DNA of 64,000 nt from Thermococcus sp. 18S1 (GTDB taxonomy: Archaea > Methanobacteriota_B > Thermococci > Thermococcales > Thermococcaceae): contig NZ_SNUU01000001.1 in assembly GCF_012027645.1 (NCBI RefSeq), positions 806,001 through 870,000 on the forward strand, written 5' to 3'. Below are positions 8,770 through 19,926 of the stretch, piece by piece. Numbering within the stretch: the stretch's first letter is position 1; every line of letters starts with the position of its first letter. The position numbers were made by a program, and so were the translations under genes. Below the pieces are notes generated by a model. That model searched no databases and was not told where the DNA came from. It saw only the letters and a program-made list of their open reading frames with translations.

Positions 8770-9297
8770 ATGGGTGACGAAGTGGTAGAGAAGATGTGGA
8801 TTCTGATAACCCTGGACAAGTGCAGTGGCTGCAGACTGTGCGAGGTAGCCTGCTCCCTGGAGCACGAGGGAATAATATGGCCAGAGGCATCGCGTATAAG
8901 GATATACGAGCTTCTGCCCGGCGTCAACGTCCCCCACACATGCGTTCAGTGTCCAGACTACCCGTGCGTGAAGGCGTGCAACTTCGATGCGCTGAGCGTC
9001 GATGAGAAAACCGGTGCCGTGCTCGTAAACGAGGAGAAGTGCACCGAGTGCGGAGCGTGTGTTCTGGCGTGCCCCGGCAACGTCCCGAGAATTCCGGTTG
9101 GCAAGGGCAGCGTGGTAATCTGCGACCTCTGCGGAGGAAGCCCGAAGTGCGTCGAAGTCTGTCATGAAGCCGGGCACGATGCACTGGTTCTCGTGAAAGG
9201 CCAGTACCGCTCGGTGTACAGGACTTTTGCCAAGGATCCGGTTGAGAAGAGCACCGAGCTGGCGAGGAAGATGTACGGGGAGGAGTTCCTGGGGTGA
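8770..9297 (+). CDS. Polyferredoxin with four [4Fe-4S] motifs, partner of the tungstoenzyme
   Basis: 175 residues. Sixteen cysteines fall in four groups: CSGCRLCEVAC, CVQCPDYPCVKAC, CTECGACVLACPGN and CDLCGGSPKCVEVC. This is the arrangement of HycB/DmsB-type electron-transfer subunits with four cubane clusters. There is no signal peptide, so it is cytoplasmic. The gene abuts the AOR-family enzyme gene, with its TGA overlapping that gene's earliest ATG, so it is the probable electron acceptor or relay for that enzyme. A GTG at 8761 would add three residues; AGGTG six bases before the ATG at 8770 favours the latter. Confidence 0.9.
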   Translation: MGDEVVEKMWILITLDKCSGCRLCEVACSLEHEGIIWPEASRIRIYELLPGVNVPHTCVQCPDYPCVKACNFDALSVDEKTGAVLVNEEKCTECGACVLACPGNVPRIPVGKGSVVICDLCGGSPKCVEVCHEAGHDALVLVKGQYRSVYRTFAKDPVEKSTELARKMYGEEFLG

Positions 9298-9302
9298 TGG
9301 AG

Positions 9303-11174
9303 ATGAAGGGCTACGCTGGAAAGCTTCTGGACGTTGATCTGAGCACAGGAAACGTGAAAACCGTCGAGCTGGACGAGGAAATGCTCCGCTTCTACGGCGG
9401 CAGGGGTCTCGGCACGTACATCCTGTGGAAGGAGTTCGGAGAGAAGTGGGAAGGGGTCGATCCCCTAGGCGAGGAGAACCTCCTGCTGATCCTCACCGGC
9501 CCGCTGACGGGCTACTACCCGGGGATAAAGACGGCGGTAGTGGCCAAATCCCCCGAGAGCAACGGCATAGTGGGAAGCGTCCTCAGCAGCGAGGTGGGAA
9601 TAGAGCTTAAGGCGAGCGGCTACGACGGAATAATAATCCGGGGAAGGGCAAAGGAGCCCGTCTATCTTTTCATCAACGACGATGAGGTTGAGATAAGGGA
9701 CGCCTCGAAGTACTGGGGCATGGGCGGGGTGGAGCTTCACAAGACCCTGCTGAAGGAAGTTCACGACGAGCTGAGGAAGAAGGCCAAGCTGAGGGGTGTC
9801 CCGAAGGAGCCCGCGATGATGTACATCGGCAGGGGCGGGGAAAGGAAGGTGCGCTTCGCCGCCATAATGAGCAAGCTGATGCACGCCGCAGGCTACGGCG
9901 GCTTCGGTGCGGTGATGGGAAGCAAGAACCTCAAGGCCGTGCTCGTTAAGGGCAACAAGGCCCTGCCGGAAGTCCATGACAGAGAGAAGTTCAAGTCCCT
10001 TCTCAGGGAGTTCCAGAGGGAACTTCTGACGCTCACCACCTTCCGCCAGTGGGGAACGGGGGCTGGAGGCTACAGCGTCGGCAAGGACCGCTCAAGCCAG
10101 CCGGTCAGGAACTGGCAGGAGGAGTACCACGACGATGAGAGGATAAGCGTGGTAAACTTCGAGCTCAAGGCCTGGATAAAGAAGTACTGGGCAGACTACG
10201 GCTGTCCCGTGAACTGCATGAAGATATCCTACCTCCGCTACGGCGAGTACAAGGGCTCGATAACCGACGCCCCGGACTACGAGCTGATGGCCTACGTGGG
10301 AACCAACCTCGGAATATTCGAGCCCGAGAAGGTCGTCTACCTCTCATACCTCGTCGATGAGCTCGGTCTGGACGGCATAAACGCGGGCAACGTCCTCGGC
10401 TTTGCCGCCGAGCTTTACCAGCGCGGAATCCTGACGGAGGAGGACATCGGCTTCAAGCTTGAGTGGGGCGACGAGAAGGCCTTCGCAAAGCTCCTTGAGC
10501 TTATAGTGGAGAGGAAGGGCATCGGGGAAATCCTGGCCGAGGGAACCTACCGCGCGGCGAGAAGAATCTCCGAGATGAAGGGCGTCGATGCGATGAGATA
10601 CGCAGTCCACGTCAAGGGCATCGGCGTCGGTGCCCACGGAATAAGGAGCGACCTCGATTATACGAGGGATATAAGCTACGCCGTCTCGGTTCAGGGAGGC
10701 GACCACACAGCAACAGCAGGTTTGCCGGCGAGGAGCTACGAGGGCGAACTCGTCAATGCCTTCTACGACTCGGCCGTTATCTGCATGTTCACGACGAGGC
10801 CCGGCTTCGAGAGGATCCTTGAGTTCGGAAACGCGGTTACGGGCTTTGAACTGACGCCTGAAAAGTGGTTCAACGAAACCGGCCTGAGGATAATCCACCT
10901 CCAGAGGATTCTGCTCCTCCTCGGAGGGCCCGACGTCCACTGGGATCCGCGGAAGGACGACGACAACCCGCCGAGGTTCTACGAGCCCCTCCCGACCGGG
11001 CCGGTCAAGGGCAGGGCACCCAGCAGGGAGGAGATAAGCGAGAAGGTTCGCCAGTACTACGAGCAGGTTGGCTACGACGAGCACGGGATTCCGAAGGAAG
11101 AAGTTCTGGAGGAACTCGGGCTTGGAGAGGCAAAGCGCGAGGTGAAGCGCATAAGGGAGCGCCTCGGCCTCTGA
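9303..11174 (+). CDS. Tungsten-containing aldehyde ferredoxin oxidoreductase family protein
   Basis: 623 residues from the ATG at 9303, preceded by GGTGATGG (ATGs at 9297 and 9303 are both possible). The family oxidises aldehydes to acids with ferredoxin, using a tungstobispterin. The N-terminal domain with GGRGLGTY and the central domains are conserved. The family's cubane ligands form CxxCxxxC plus a distal Cys. Here the distal Cys is present (C494) and the last two of the motif are present (C301, C305), but the first is Asp298. Length, neighbourhood and this substitution suggest a WOR4-like subgroup rather than AOR, FOR or GAPOR. The physiological aldehyde is unknown. Confidence 0.9.
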   Translation: MKGYAGKLLDVDLSTGNVKTVELDEEMLRFYGGRGLGTYILWKEFGEKWEGVDPLGEENLLLILTGPLTGYYPGIKTAVVAKSPESNGIVGSVLSSEVGIELKASGYDGIIIRGRAKEPVYLFINDDEVEIRDASKYWGMGGVELHKTLLKEVHDELRKKAKLRGVPKEPAMMYIGRGGERKVRFAAIMSKLMHAAGYGGFGAVMGSKNLKAVLVKGNKALPEVHDREKFKSLLREFQRELLTLTTFRQWGTGAGGYSVGKDRSSQPVRNWQEEYHDDERISVVNFELKAWIKKYWADYGCPVNCMKISYLRYGEYKGSITDAPDYELMAYVGTNLGIFEPEKVVYLSYLVDELGLDGINAGNVLGFAAELYQRGILTEEDIGFKLEWGDEKAFAKLLELIVERKGIGEILAEGTYRAARRISEMKGVDAMRYAVHVKGIGVGAHGIRSDLDYTRDISYAVSVQGGDHTATAGLPARSYEGELVNAFYDSAVICMFTTRPGFERILEFGNAVTGFELTPEKWFNETGLRIIHLQRILLLLGGPDVHWDPRKDDDNPPRFYEPLPTGPVKGRAPSREEISEKVRQYYEQVGYDEHGIPKEEVLEELGLGEAKREVKRIRERLGL

Positions 11175-11186
11175 ACGGTGGTCTTC

Positions 11187-11468
11187 ATGAGGGTAACGCT
11201 GATACTCTACGGGGAGCACGCCCTAAAACACGGCTCGCAGAGGGAGCTTGAGGTCGAGGAAGGCAAAAGGGTGGGTGAACTCCTAAGGGAGCTGGGAATA
11301 GGGACGGACGAGCACCACATCCTGGTGAACGAGAAGAGGGTGGAGGAGAGCCATCCCCTCAGGGAGGGCGACAGAATCAAGGTGCTCCCGGTGGTCTACG
11401 GCGGCTCACTCCCCGGGCCCGTGGACGCAGGACATGTTCATAGCCAGGAGCATCTCGACGTAGCCTGA
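11187..11468 (+). CDS. MoaD/ThiS-like ubiquitin-fold protein with C-terminal extension
   Basis: 93 residues. The first 73 form a beta-grasp protein ending in VLPVVYGG, the diglycine that MoaD/ThiS/SAMP proteins use for thiocarboxylate formation or conjugation. The frame then continues for 20 more residues (starting SLPGPVDAGH) into DNA that also encodes the end of the convergent gene. The codon right after GG is TCA, one base from TGA, so the tail may come from stop-codon loss; active MoaD would then need trimming. The position directly after the tungstoenzyme suggests a role in its pterin cofactor sulfur transfer. The ATG at 11187 is preferred over the GTG at 11178. Confidence 0.8.
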   Translation: MRVTLILYGEHALKHGSQRELEVEEGKRVGELLRELGIGTDEHHILVNEKRVEESHPLREGDRIKVLPVVYGGSLPGPVDAGHVHSQEHLDVA

Positions 11469-11714
11469 CTCAAGGTTCTCCTTTATTTTATCCGCCAGTG
11501 CCGTGAACTCCTCAAGGGTGAGCGGTCTTTTGTTCTTCAGCCACTTGATTTTTCCGTCGTTCTTGTCGAGTATGACTATCTCCCCCTCCGTGATCAGGGG
11601 CACGTAGTTCATCTTTATCCCGTACAGCTCCTCGGCAAACGCTAACTTTGCCCTTATGAGTTCGAGGTAGTTGGCAAGGTCTTCGCCGAGAATCAGCCTG
11701 AATTCGCGCTCCAT
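11406..11714 (-). CDS. Small hypothetical protein, convergent with MoaD-like gene
   Basis: 102 residues, charged and soluble, mixed alpha/beta. It starts MEREFRLILGEDLANYLELI and ends in a cysteine-containing tail (MNMSCVHGPGE). I do not recognise the family. Its last 21 codons overlap the extension of the MoaD-like gene on the other strand. Base composition and codon use look normal for the genome. It could be an accessory to the tungstoenzyme cassette, but orientation argues against co-transcription. Confidence 0.6.
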   Translation of the reverse strand: MEREFRLILGEDLANYLELIRAKLAFAEELYGIKMNYVPLITEGEIVILDKNDGKIKWLKNKRPLTLEEFTALADKIKENLESGYVEMLLAMNMSCVHGPGE

Positions 11715-11838
11715 TTTCCCACCGTTGGAATCTCAATGCACAGGTTTATTAATCTATCGGGCACATATGGGTAAAAATGCCCTTTAATTTTTCCGAAATC
11801 CAAATAAGTGCCAGCGATGTATCACTCTCGGTGAGACA

Positions 11839-13566
11839 ATGGAGATGAAGTACGCACACCACTTCCACGCCTACCAGCCCGGCGACATAGTTTACGTTAA
11901 AGACGGTGACGGCTCGGGGCCGATAGAATACGAGGAGAGGAAGAGCCCCGTCGCGATAAAGATCCGCGGGGAGGAGGTTAAGGGAGAGAACTGGACGAGA
12001 GCGATGATCTACTCCTACGAGCACATAGCCGACACCCTCTCGCGCATGAAGGGGGTTAGCATTGACATAGAACCCTTCACGTTTCTGATGCTCCTCCGCT
12101 ACCGCAGAAACGCCTTTGATGATGCCGTCGAGCTTCTACGGAGGTTTGACGCCGTTCCGACAACACCATTTCACCCGATAGTTCCCCACCTCGACGAATT
12201 CGAGGAGAGAATCCTTGCGAGGGTTTCCTTCGACTTCTACGCCCCGCTGATTGAGAATAAGCCTGTAATCGGCTACTGGCTTCCCGAGGCGGTGATAACG
12301 AGAAGAACGGCCCAGATAATCGAGTCCCAAACGGACAGGAAGCTGGTCTTTCTTCTCGACGAGAGGCAGCTCCTCTACGACTTTCCCCAGGCGAAGCACT
12401 CCTGCAACCGCTATGGCAACTCCTTCGTCTTCGGGAGGGAATGGCACATAAGCGACGCCTTCGCCTTCAACACCCTTGACGTCCCAGGTTTGATCTCGGC
12501 TACCCTATCCTACCGCGACGACCACAAGGAAAACCTGGGCGTTCCCTACCTGATATTCACCGCCAGCGACCTTGAGAGCCTGCTCGGCAATCCGGCACAG
12601 CTCGACCGCTTCACCGCTTGGATGGAAGGACTTGAGAGGAATGGCGTCGAGAGGGTCTCGGCGATGGAGTTCGTGAGGAAGAAGCTCTCGGGCGAGTCCA
12701 ATCGCTTGGACGGCGAGTGCTCCTTCGAGATGGGTGTTAAGGACTACTCCGCCTGGAGCGACTACTTCGACCTGAGCACCGACGGCAAGACGAGCGATTC
12801 CCGCTGGCTGGGATACAGGAGGGCCGATGGAAAGGTTTTCGCGAGAGAAGTGAACGGTAGGAAGATTTCTCAGCTCTGGAAGGTCGCCTTCACGAGGCTC
12901 TTTGAGGAGCTCAACAGAACCGTCAGGCTGGGGGTTCTGAAGGGCCTCGAAGAGCTTGAGGCCAATCCAGAGGAGTTCCTCGTCCGCTACGCGAGGGTTT
13001 TCTTCAGGGACTACTACGATTACTTCGGCATGGAAACCTCACTCGATTACGTGCTTGAACCGGCCAACGGCGAGGGGAACGCCTTAAGGCTCGGCAGGAT
13101 CTACTACCTGATGCTTCTCGCCAACCACTCCTGCCCGCGTTTCTGGGAGAACCTCGATACACGCGTCGCCTTCGGCAACGTCTCGGTCATGGCAAAGGCC
13201 CTCGTTGAGCTGATGGAGTACTTCGACGGCAGTGAACTCCAGAGCCTCTTCGTGGAGGCGTATCTTAAGCTCCTCAACTTTGAGAGCCTCTACCACCTCT
13301 GGAACCTCTCTGCCATGCCCTCCCTTGAGGGCTGGGAGACGGGCGAGGAGGCGTGGCTCGATGCGTTGAAACATGAGGTCCCCAACAGCGGATACAACGT
13401 CGTGACGAGGGCAGCTCTCTACGTTGGAAAGCGCGACCTGAGGGGTGAGCTGGGGAACCTGATAGGGCACTACAACCTCGACTGGGCCGTAGCGGATACC
13501 GGCCACATCCCGGGCGAGGTTCACGGGGAGTGGGAGAATCGTGAGTGGTGTGAACACAGAGGATGA
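11839..13566 (+). CDS. Glycoside hydrolase family 57 protein
   Basis: 575 residues, cytoplasmic, with no signal peptide. GH57 motifs are visible in order: an HxHxxQP-type start (HHFHAYQPG, residues 6-14), the nucleophile-region motif GYWLPE near residue 150 (Glu expected to be catalytic), and FTASDLES near residue 237, matching the acid/base-bearing motif. The C-terminal half is helical. GH57 enzymes act on alpha-glucans or alpha-galactosides, and which applies here cannot be decided. GGTGAGA lies five bases before the ATG. The gene stands alone. Confidence 0.88.
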   Translation: MEMKYAHHFHAYQPGDIVYVKDGDGSGPIEYEERKSPVAIKIRGEEVKGENWTRAMIYSYEHIADTLSRMKGVSIDIEPFTFLMLLRYRRNAFDDAVELLRRFDAVPTTPFHPIVPHLDEFEERILARVSFDFYAPLIENKPVIGYWLPEAVITRRTAQIIESQTDRKLVFLLDERQLLYDFPQAKHSCNRYGNSFVFGREWHISDAFAFNTLDVPGLISATLSYRDDHKENLGVPYLIFTASDLESLLGNPAQLDRFTAWMEGLERNGVERVSAMEFVRKKLSGESNRLDGECSFEMGVKDYSAWSDYFDLSTDGKTSDSRWLGYRRADGKVFAREVNGRKISQLWKVAFTRLFEELNRTVRLGVLKGLEELEANPEEFLVRYARVFFRDYYDYFGMETSLDYVLEPANGEGNALRLGRIYYLMLLANHSCPRFWENLDTRVAFGNVSVMAKALVELMEYFDGSELQSLFVEAYLKLLNFESLYHLWNLSAMPSLEGWETGEEAWLDALKHEVPNSGYNVVTRAALYVGKRDLRGELGNLIGHYNLDWAVADTGHIPGEVHGEWENREWCEHRG

Positions 13567-13654
13567 ATGACTTCATTGTCTCTGACGTTTGGTTATTTAA
13601 TTTTGTTGGCCTAACCTTTAAAACTTGGGAATACCATACAAAGACGATCTTGGG

Positions 13655-13888
13655 ATGGAGGGGATGGTGTTGGAGGAAAAGAAACGCCGTGAGAGGGAGC
13701 TGTCCATCCTTGGTCCCATGTTGATAAAGCTCGGTGGGAAGGAGTACCTTAGGCTCAAACACATACTCGAGGACGCGGAAAAGAAGGGAGTGGGGAAGAA
13801 AACCCTACTGCTGGCCTTTCAGATTCCACTTCTCTCTGCTCAGGAAGAGGTGGGCCTCGTCCTCCAGCTCCTTCGGGACGTAGTCTAG
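13655..13888 (+). CDS. Small charged hypothetical protein overlapping the cca 3' end
   Basis: 77 residues from the ATG at 13655 (a second ATG at 13664; a TTG at 13625 would lie over the TATA-like CCTTTAAAACTT). The first 50 residues are highly charged and helical (LEEKKRRERELSILG). The last 28 residues are encoded opposite the cca C-terminus, so the true protein may once have ended earlier. No family recognised. Confidence 0.45.
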   Translation: MEGMVLEEKKRRERELSILGPMLIKLGGKEYLRLKHILEDAEKKGVGKKTLLLAFQIPLLSAQEEVGLVLQLLRDVV

Positions 13889-15178
13889 CATTATTTCAGC
13901 TTTCCTTATGTTTTCTCTAACCCTTTTTCCCATGGCAACCTGGTTCTTCTCCATGAGTTCAATGATGACCTCGGCTATATCCTCCTTTACGGTTTTTTCC
14001 GCGAAGAGCCTCTTTCCAATAATCCACACCCGCTCGTTCTTCCTGTAGAAGTCCCGACCCCGTTCTGTGAAGAACTCGGGCCCGGGCTTTATCGTAACCC
14101 TCTCCCTTTCCCTCCTGTCCACCTCGAGCATTATGAACGCTTTACCGTCCTCGTGCCCGACGTTCCAGCCGAGAACTTTGAAACCTTCCCTCGAGAGGGC
14201 CTTCTCAAAGCCCCGCGCACTTCTCTCCAGCTGGGGGAGCAGGATGTCCTCCACCATGTCGGGGGCTCGAAAGACCAGCGTCACGAGGTGGGTCCCCTTT
14301 CTTCTGAGTTCCAGGATGTAGTTTCCGGCGGTTTTTTCCTTCGGAAAGAAGAACCCCTCGGATGGGTTCTCCAGGAACTGGTGTGCCTTGAAGTAGAAAA
14401 AGCCGTAGCGCTCCCAGCTCAGATTCGCCGCGACGTTCCTCCTCGGGTCAACGGGGTCGATGACTATAAGGGGCCTGTCAGCCTCGGCTTCGCGTCTGAC
14501 GGTTTTCATGGCTACCTCGTACTCCCGTTTGAGCCAGTTTCCGGGGTCTATTATCTTCTGCCTCAGCATGAAGTCGGCGTTTTCAAGGACTTCAAGGAAG
14601 GAACCGTATTTGATAACGAGGATCTCGGCCAGGTAGCCGGAAAAGCCCCTAACGTAAATCTCACTCCCGTAGGCGTTTATGCCCTTCAAAAAGCGCTTGA
14701 GGAGTCTTACCTCGTCGTTCCTCCCGTTAAGGTTCTCGTTAACCCACCGTGTGTGGAGTATCGAGCGGTCCACCGCTGTTCTCACGTCCCTCCAGCTCTC
14801 AACGTCGTAGCATGGGACTATATCGACCTTTACGCCCCTGTATCTAGCCCTCACGTAGGGATGCTCTGCATAGGCGATTTCGTAGGAGCCGAGCCTCTCT
14901 GCGATGGCCCTGCCGAGTTCCAGACCCCTTTCCCTGAGCTCTTCCAGGGGAGTATCGAGGGGAAAGGCTAAGAAGAGGTCAACGTCGTGGTCTCCGGCTA
15001 GATACGTGTCCTTCGCGAGCGAGCCAACGAAGTGGGGCTTAACGTCGAGGCCCAGGCCTTCGATGGTCTCCTCCGCTATGCCCTCCAGTTCCCTCATCAG
15101 GCCCTCCACGAAGGCCCTCTCCTCGTCTGTCGGGCTTATTCTCGGGAGAACTTTCTGAAGCACGGCCTCGACGTCCAT
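13805..15178 (-). CDS. cca: CCA-adding tRNA nucleotidyltransferase, archaeal class I
   Basis: 457 residues, the normal length for archaeal CCA transferases, which rebuild the 3' CCA of tRNA without a nucleic-acid template. The polymerase-beta-type head carries GS at 52-53 and the metal-binding DVD at 65-67 (HDVDLFLAF), with the third carboxylate in VDIVPCYD. Neck, body and tail domains follow (QFLENPSEGFFFP, WNVGHEDGKAFIMLEV). The gene lies ten bases downstream of thpR, forming an RNA-processing pair. Confidence 0.96.
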   Translation of the reverse strand: MDVEAVLQKVLPRISPTDEERAFVEGLMRELEGIAEETIEGLGLDVKPHFVGSLAKDTYLAGDHDVDLFLAFPLDTPLEELRERGLELGRAIAERLGSYEIAYAEHPYVRARYRGVKVDIVPCYDVESWRDVRTAVDRSILHTRWVNENLNGRNDEVRLLKRFLKGINAYGSEIYVRGFSGYLAEILVIKYGSFLEVLENADFMLRQKIIDPGNWLKREYEVAMKTVRREAEADRPLIVIDPVDPRRNVAANLSWERYGFFYFKAHQFLENPSEGFFFPKEKTAGNYILELRRKGTHLVTLVFRAPDMVEDILLPQLERSARGFEKALSREGFKVLGWNVGHEDGKAFIMLEVDRRERERVTIKPGPEFFTERGRDFYRKNERVWIIGKRLFAEKTVKEDIAEVIIELMEKNQVAMGKRVRENIRKAEIMLDYVPKELEDEAHLFLSREKWNLKGQQ

Positions 15179-15187
15179 TTCTACACC

Positions 15188-15742
15188 TCACTTGGCCAGC
15201 TCGAACCTTGCAACTGTCTCGTAGATGGGACCCTTTGGGGTGAGTGTGCTCTTCTTCAGCTCTATGGCCTCAACATCAAACTCGCCGAAGTCCTCGTTGG
15301 CGAGGTCTTTGAGGGCCATCGCCAGCTCCAGTTTGTCCCTCACGAACTTGACGCGGCCGATGGTTATGTGGGCCACGAAGTCCTTGTCTTTCTTGAAGCC
15401 CAGCCTTCTCATCTCCCGTTCAACGTCCTTCGCTATCGCCTTTATACCCTCGTCGTTCTCTATTCCAGCCCAGATGACGCGGACGTAGTTAGGGTTTGGG
15501 AAGACACCTATCCCCTTCACCCTAACGCGGTGCTTCTTGTGCTTCTTCGCTATCTCAGCTAAAGCCCTCTTGACCTCTTCTGCCGTTATCTCGTTGATCT
15601 CCCCTAGGAACTTGAGCGTGACGTGGAAGTTCTCCCTCTCGACGAACTTTATCTTGGCCGATTTGCCCCCTATCCTCTCCTGGGCCTTCAGGAGGTTGTC
15701 GCGAACTTCGTCGCTAACCTCAATGGCTATGAACGCCCTCAT
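15188..15742 (-). CDS. thpR: RNA 2',3'-cyclic phosphodiesterase (2'-5' RNA ligase family)
   Basis: 184 residues with the two HxT motifs of the 2H phosphoesterase fold: HVT at 40-42 (FHVTLKFLG) and HIT near residue 125 (AHITIGRVK). It hydrolyses 2',3'-cyclic phosphates and can join tRNA halves with a 2'-5' bond in vitro. It sits upstream of cca in the same transcript, matching a shared role in RNA ends. The MRAFIAIEV start is typical for the family. Confidence 0.95.
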   Translation of the reverse strand: MRAFIAIEVSDEVRDNLLKAQERIGGKSAKIKFVERENFHVTLKFLGEINEITAEEVKRALAEIAKKHKKHRVRVKGIGVFPNPNYVRVIWAGIENDEGIKAIAKDVEREMRRLGFKKDKDFVAHITIGRVKFVRDKLELAMALKDLANEDFGEFDVEAIELKKSTLTPKGPIYETVARFELAK

Positions 15743-15772
15743 ATCACCACCGAGAAAAGTTGGGTGAGGGGG

Positions 15773-16243
15773 TTAAAGAGATTTCGAGTCCTTGCTGGTG
15801 TTGCTCCCTGTTACCGCCATTGCCCAGCCTATTATGAGCAGCATTGAGGCACCGGCCGTGAGCGCTATGGGTAGCAGGTATTCCTCGGGAAGGTACGGCG
15901 CCCTGCGGCACACTCCTTCCGGCGAGACCTCCCAGGGTATTAGGATTGCGTCAAGGGGTGTCGAGAGGGGAAGCGTGAGGAAGAATGAGAGTATCCATAC
16001 AGGAATCCCAATGCTCGCAAAGCTGTCCGTACCAAGGAGCCTTCCGAGGAAGTATCCGAAGCAGAAGAAGAGCACCGCGGGAATCAGGAGGTTAAGGTAT
16101 AGATTTCTGTATATTGTGGCAAAATCTGACGTCCCCGCTTTTCTCATCTCATTCATGGATATTGATACCACCGACCAGCCAATCACCGAGGAAGAAATAA
16201 TCAAAGAGAGGGTCAGGATGAGCAGTACCCTTTGGCCCTTCAT
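15773..16243 (-). CDS. Hypothetical membrane protein
   Basis: 156 residues with four hydrophobic segments. A loop (PWEVSPEGVCRRAPYLPEEY) holds the only cluster of charged and cysteine residues outside the membrane. An upstream in-frame GTG at 16264 lies inside the TATA box (ATTTATAAC on this strand, 16265-16273), and initiation about 26 bp downstream coincides with the ATG at 16243. The gene is therefore read as leaderless. No family recognised. Confidence 0.6.
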   Translation of the reverse strand: MKGQRVLLILTLSLIISSSVIGWSVVSISMNEMRKAGTSDFATIYRNLYLNLLIPAVLFFCFGYFLGRLLGTDSFASIGIPVWILSFFLTLPLSTPLDAILIPWEVSPEGVCRRAPYLPEEYLLPIALTAGASMLLIIGWAMAVTGSNTSKDSKSL

Positions 16244-16405
16244 GTTATCCCATTGAACGTTCACGTTATAAATCGTTTTCTCTCGGATAGTAAACTTCTT
16301 TTTGATTCAGGGGGTATTCGGTGTGTCCGCTATTTGGGAACCAAAAAAGCGAGGTAAAGAGCATGTGAAGTGACAATTGGAGGGCAATAACAAGGAAAAA
16401 GAAAC

Positions 16406-16867
16406 TCACTCCCTCACGACGACCGGGAACTCCTCCCAGGGGAAGACCACCCACTTGTCGGTGCGGAAAACGTAGAAGTCCGGAACCACCTTCGTCCAGG
16501 GCTTCATGCTGAGGCAGGCCACCTTGACCTCCTCCGCCCCGGCCTTCTTGACCTCCTCGATGACGACTTCGAGGGTCTTCCCCGTGTCGCTGACGTCGTC
16601 GACGATGACGACCTTCTTGCCCTCCAGCGAGCCGTGGAGGGGGATGGTTATGAGCGGCTTCTCCATCCTCTCCTCGATGTCCTTGTAGAACTTGACGTCG
16701 ATGACCTTGACCTCCAGGTCGCCGAGGATGTGGCTGAGCCTCACGGCCGGAATGAGTCCGCCCCTCGCGACGCCGACGATAACGTCGGGTTTGTAATCCC
16801 TCAGCCTGTCTGCGAGCGCGAAGATGGCCCTGTCAATCTGCCACCATGTGAGATAGACTTTGTCCAT
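16406..16867 (-). CDS. Phosphoribosyltransferase, purine salvage type
   Basis: 153 residues. The PRPP-binding signature VVIVDDVSDTGKTL is near residues 85-98 and the PPi loop region VARGGLIPA near 33-41. Size and motifs match the archaeal Gpt-like xanthine/guanine or hypoxanthine phosphoribosyltransferases that convert bases to nucleotides with PRPP. The base specificity is not readable. Single gene; an AGGTGTTG ribosome site precedes the ATG. Confidence 0.9.
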   Translation of the reverse strand: MDKVYLTWWQIDRAIFALADRLRDYKPDVIVGVARGGLIPAVRLSHILGDLEVKVIDVKFYKDIEERMEKPLITIPLHGSLEGKKVVIVDDVSDTGKTLEVVIEEVKKAGAEEVKVACLSMKPWTKVVPDFYVFRTDKWVVFPWEEFPVVVRE

Positions 16868-17004
16868 GACAACACCTCCGAATACCCAGTGTTTGGGTGA
16901 AACCTAATTAAGGCTTTCGTCTGAGTGGCAGAAGTTAAAACCTTTGGCTTAAAAAGGATGTGTTGACAGGAAAATGTTGAACAGAAAAGGGGGATGAAGC
17001 GGCG

Positions 17005-19758
<2,754 letters not shown>

Positions 19759-19926
19759 TTATCTATCGTTGCCCCTGTTAGGAGAAGCATCAGCATGGCC
19801 CTATGGTGCGCCCGGTAAATATACCTTACCCCACCCAGTGTTGCCACGGTGACGAATTTGGGCTTCAAAATTTGCCCGGAGGGTGAAGGGATAGAAAAAT
19901 GGGATGTCGGATAATTTATCCAAATG

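Noticed and set aside
10344-11219. 291-codon frame opposite the tungstoenzyme gene
   Set aside because: Shadow of the GC-rich AOR-family gene; no start signals and no family features.
11400-11411. Selenocysteine or programmed readthrough after the MoaD diglycine
   Set aside because: The codon after GG is TCA (Ser), not a stop, so no recoding is needed.
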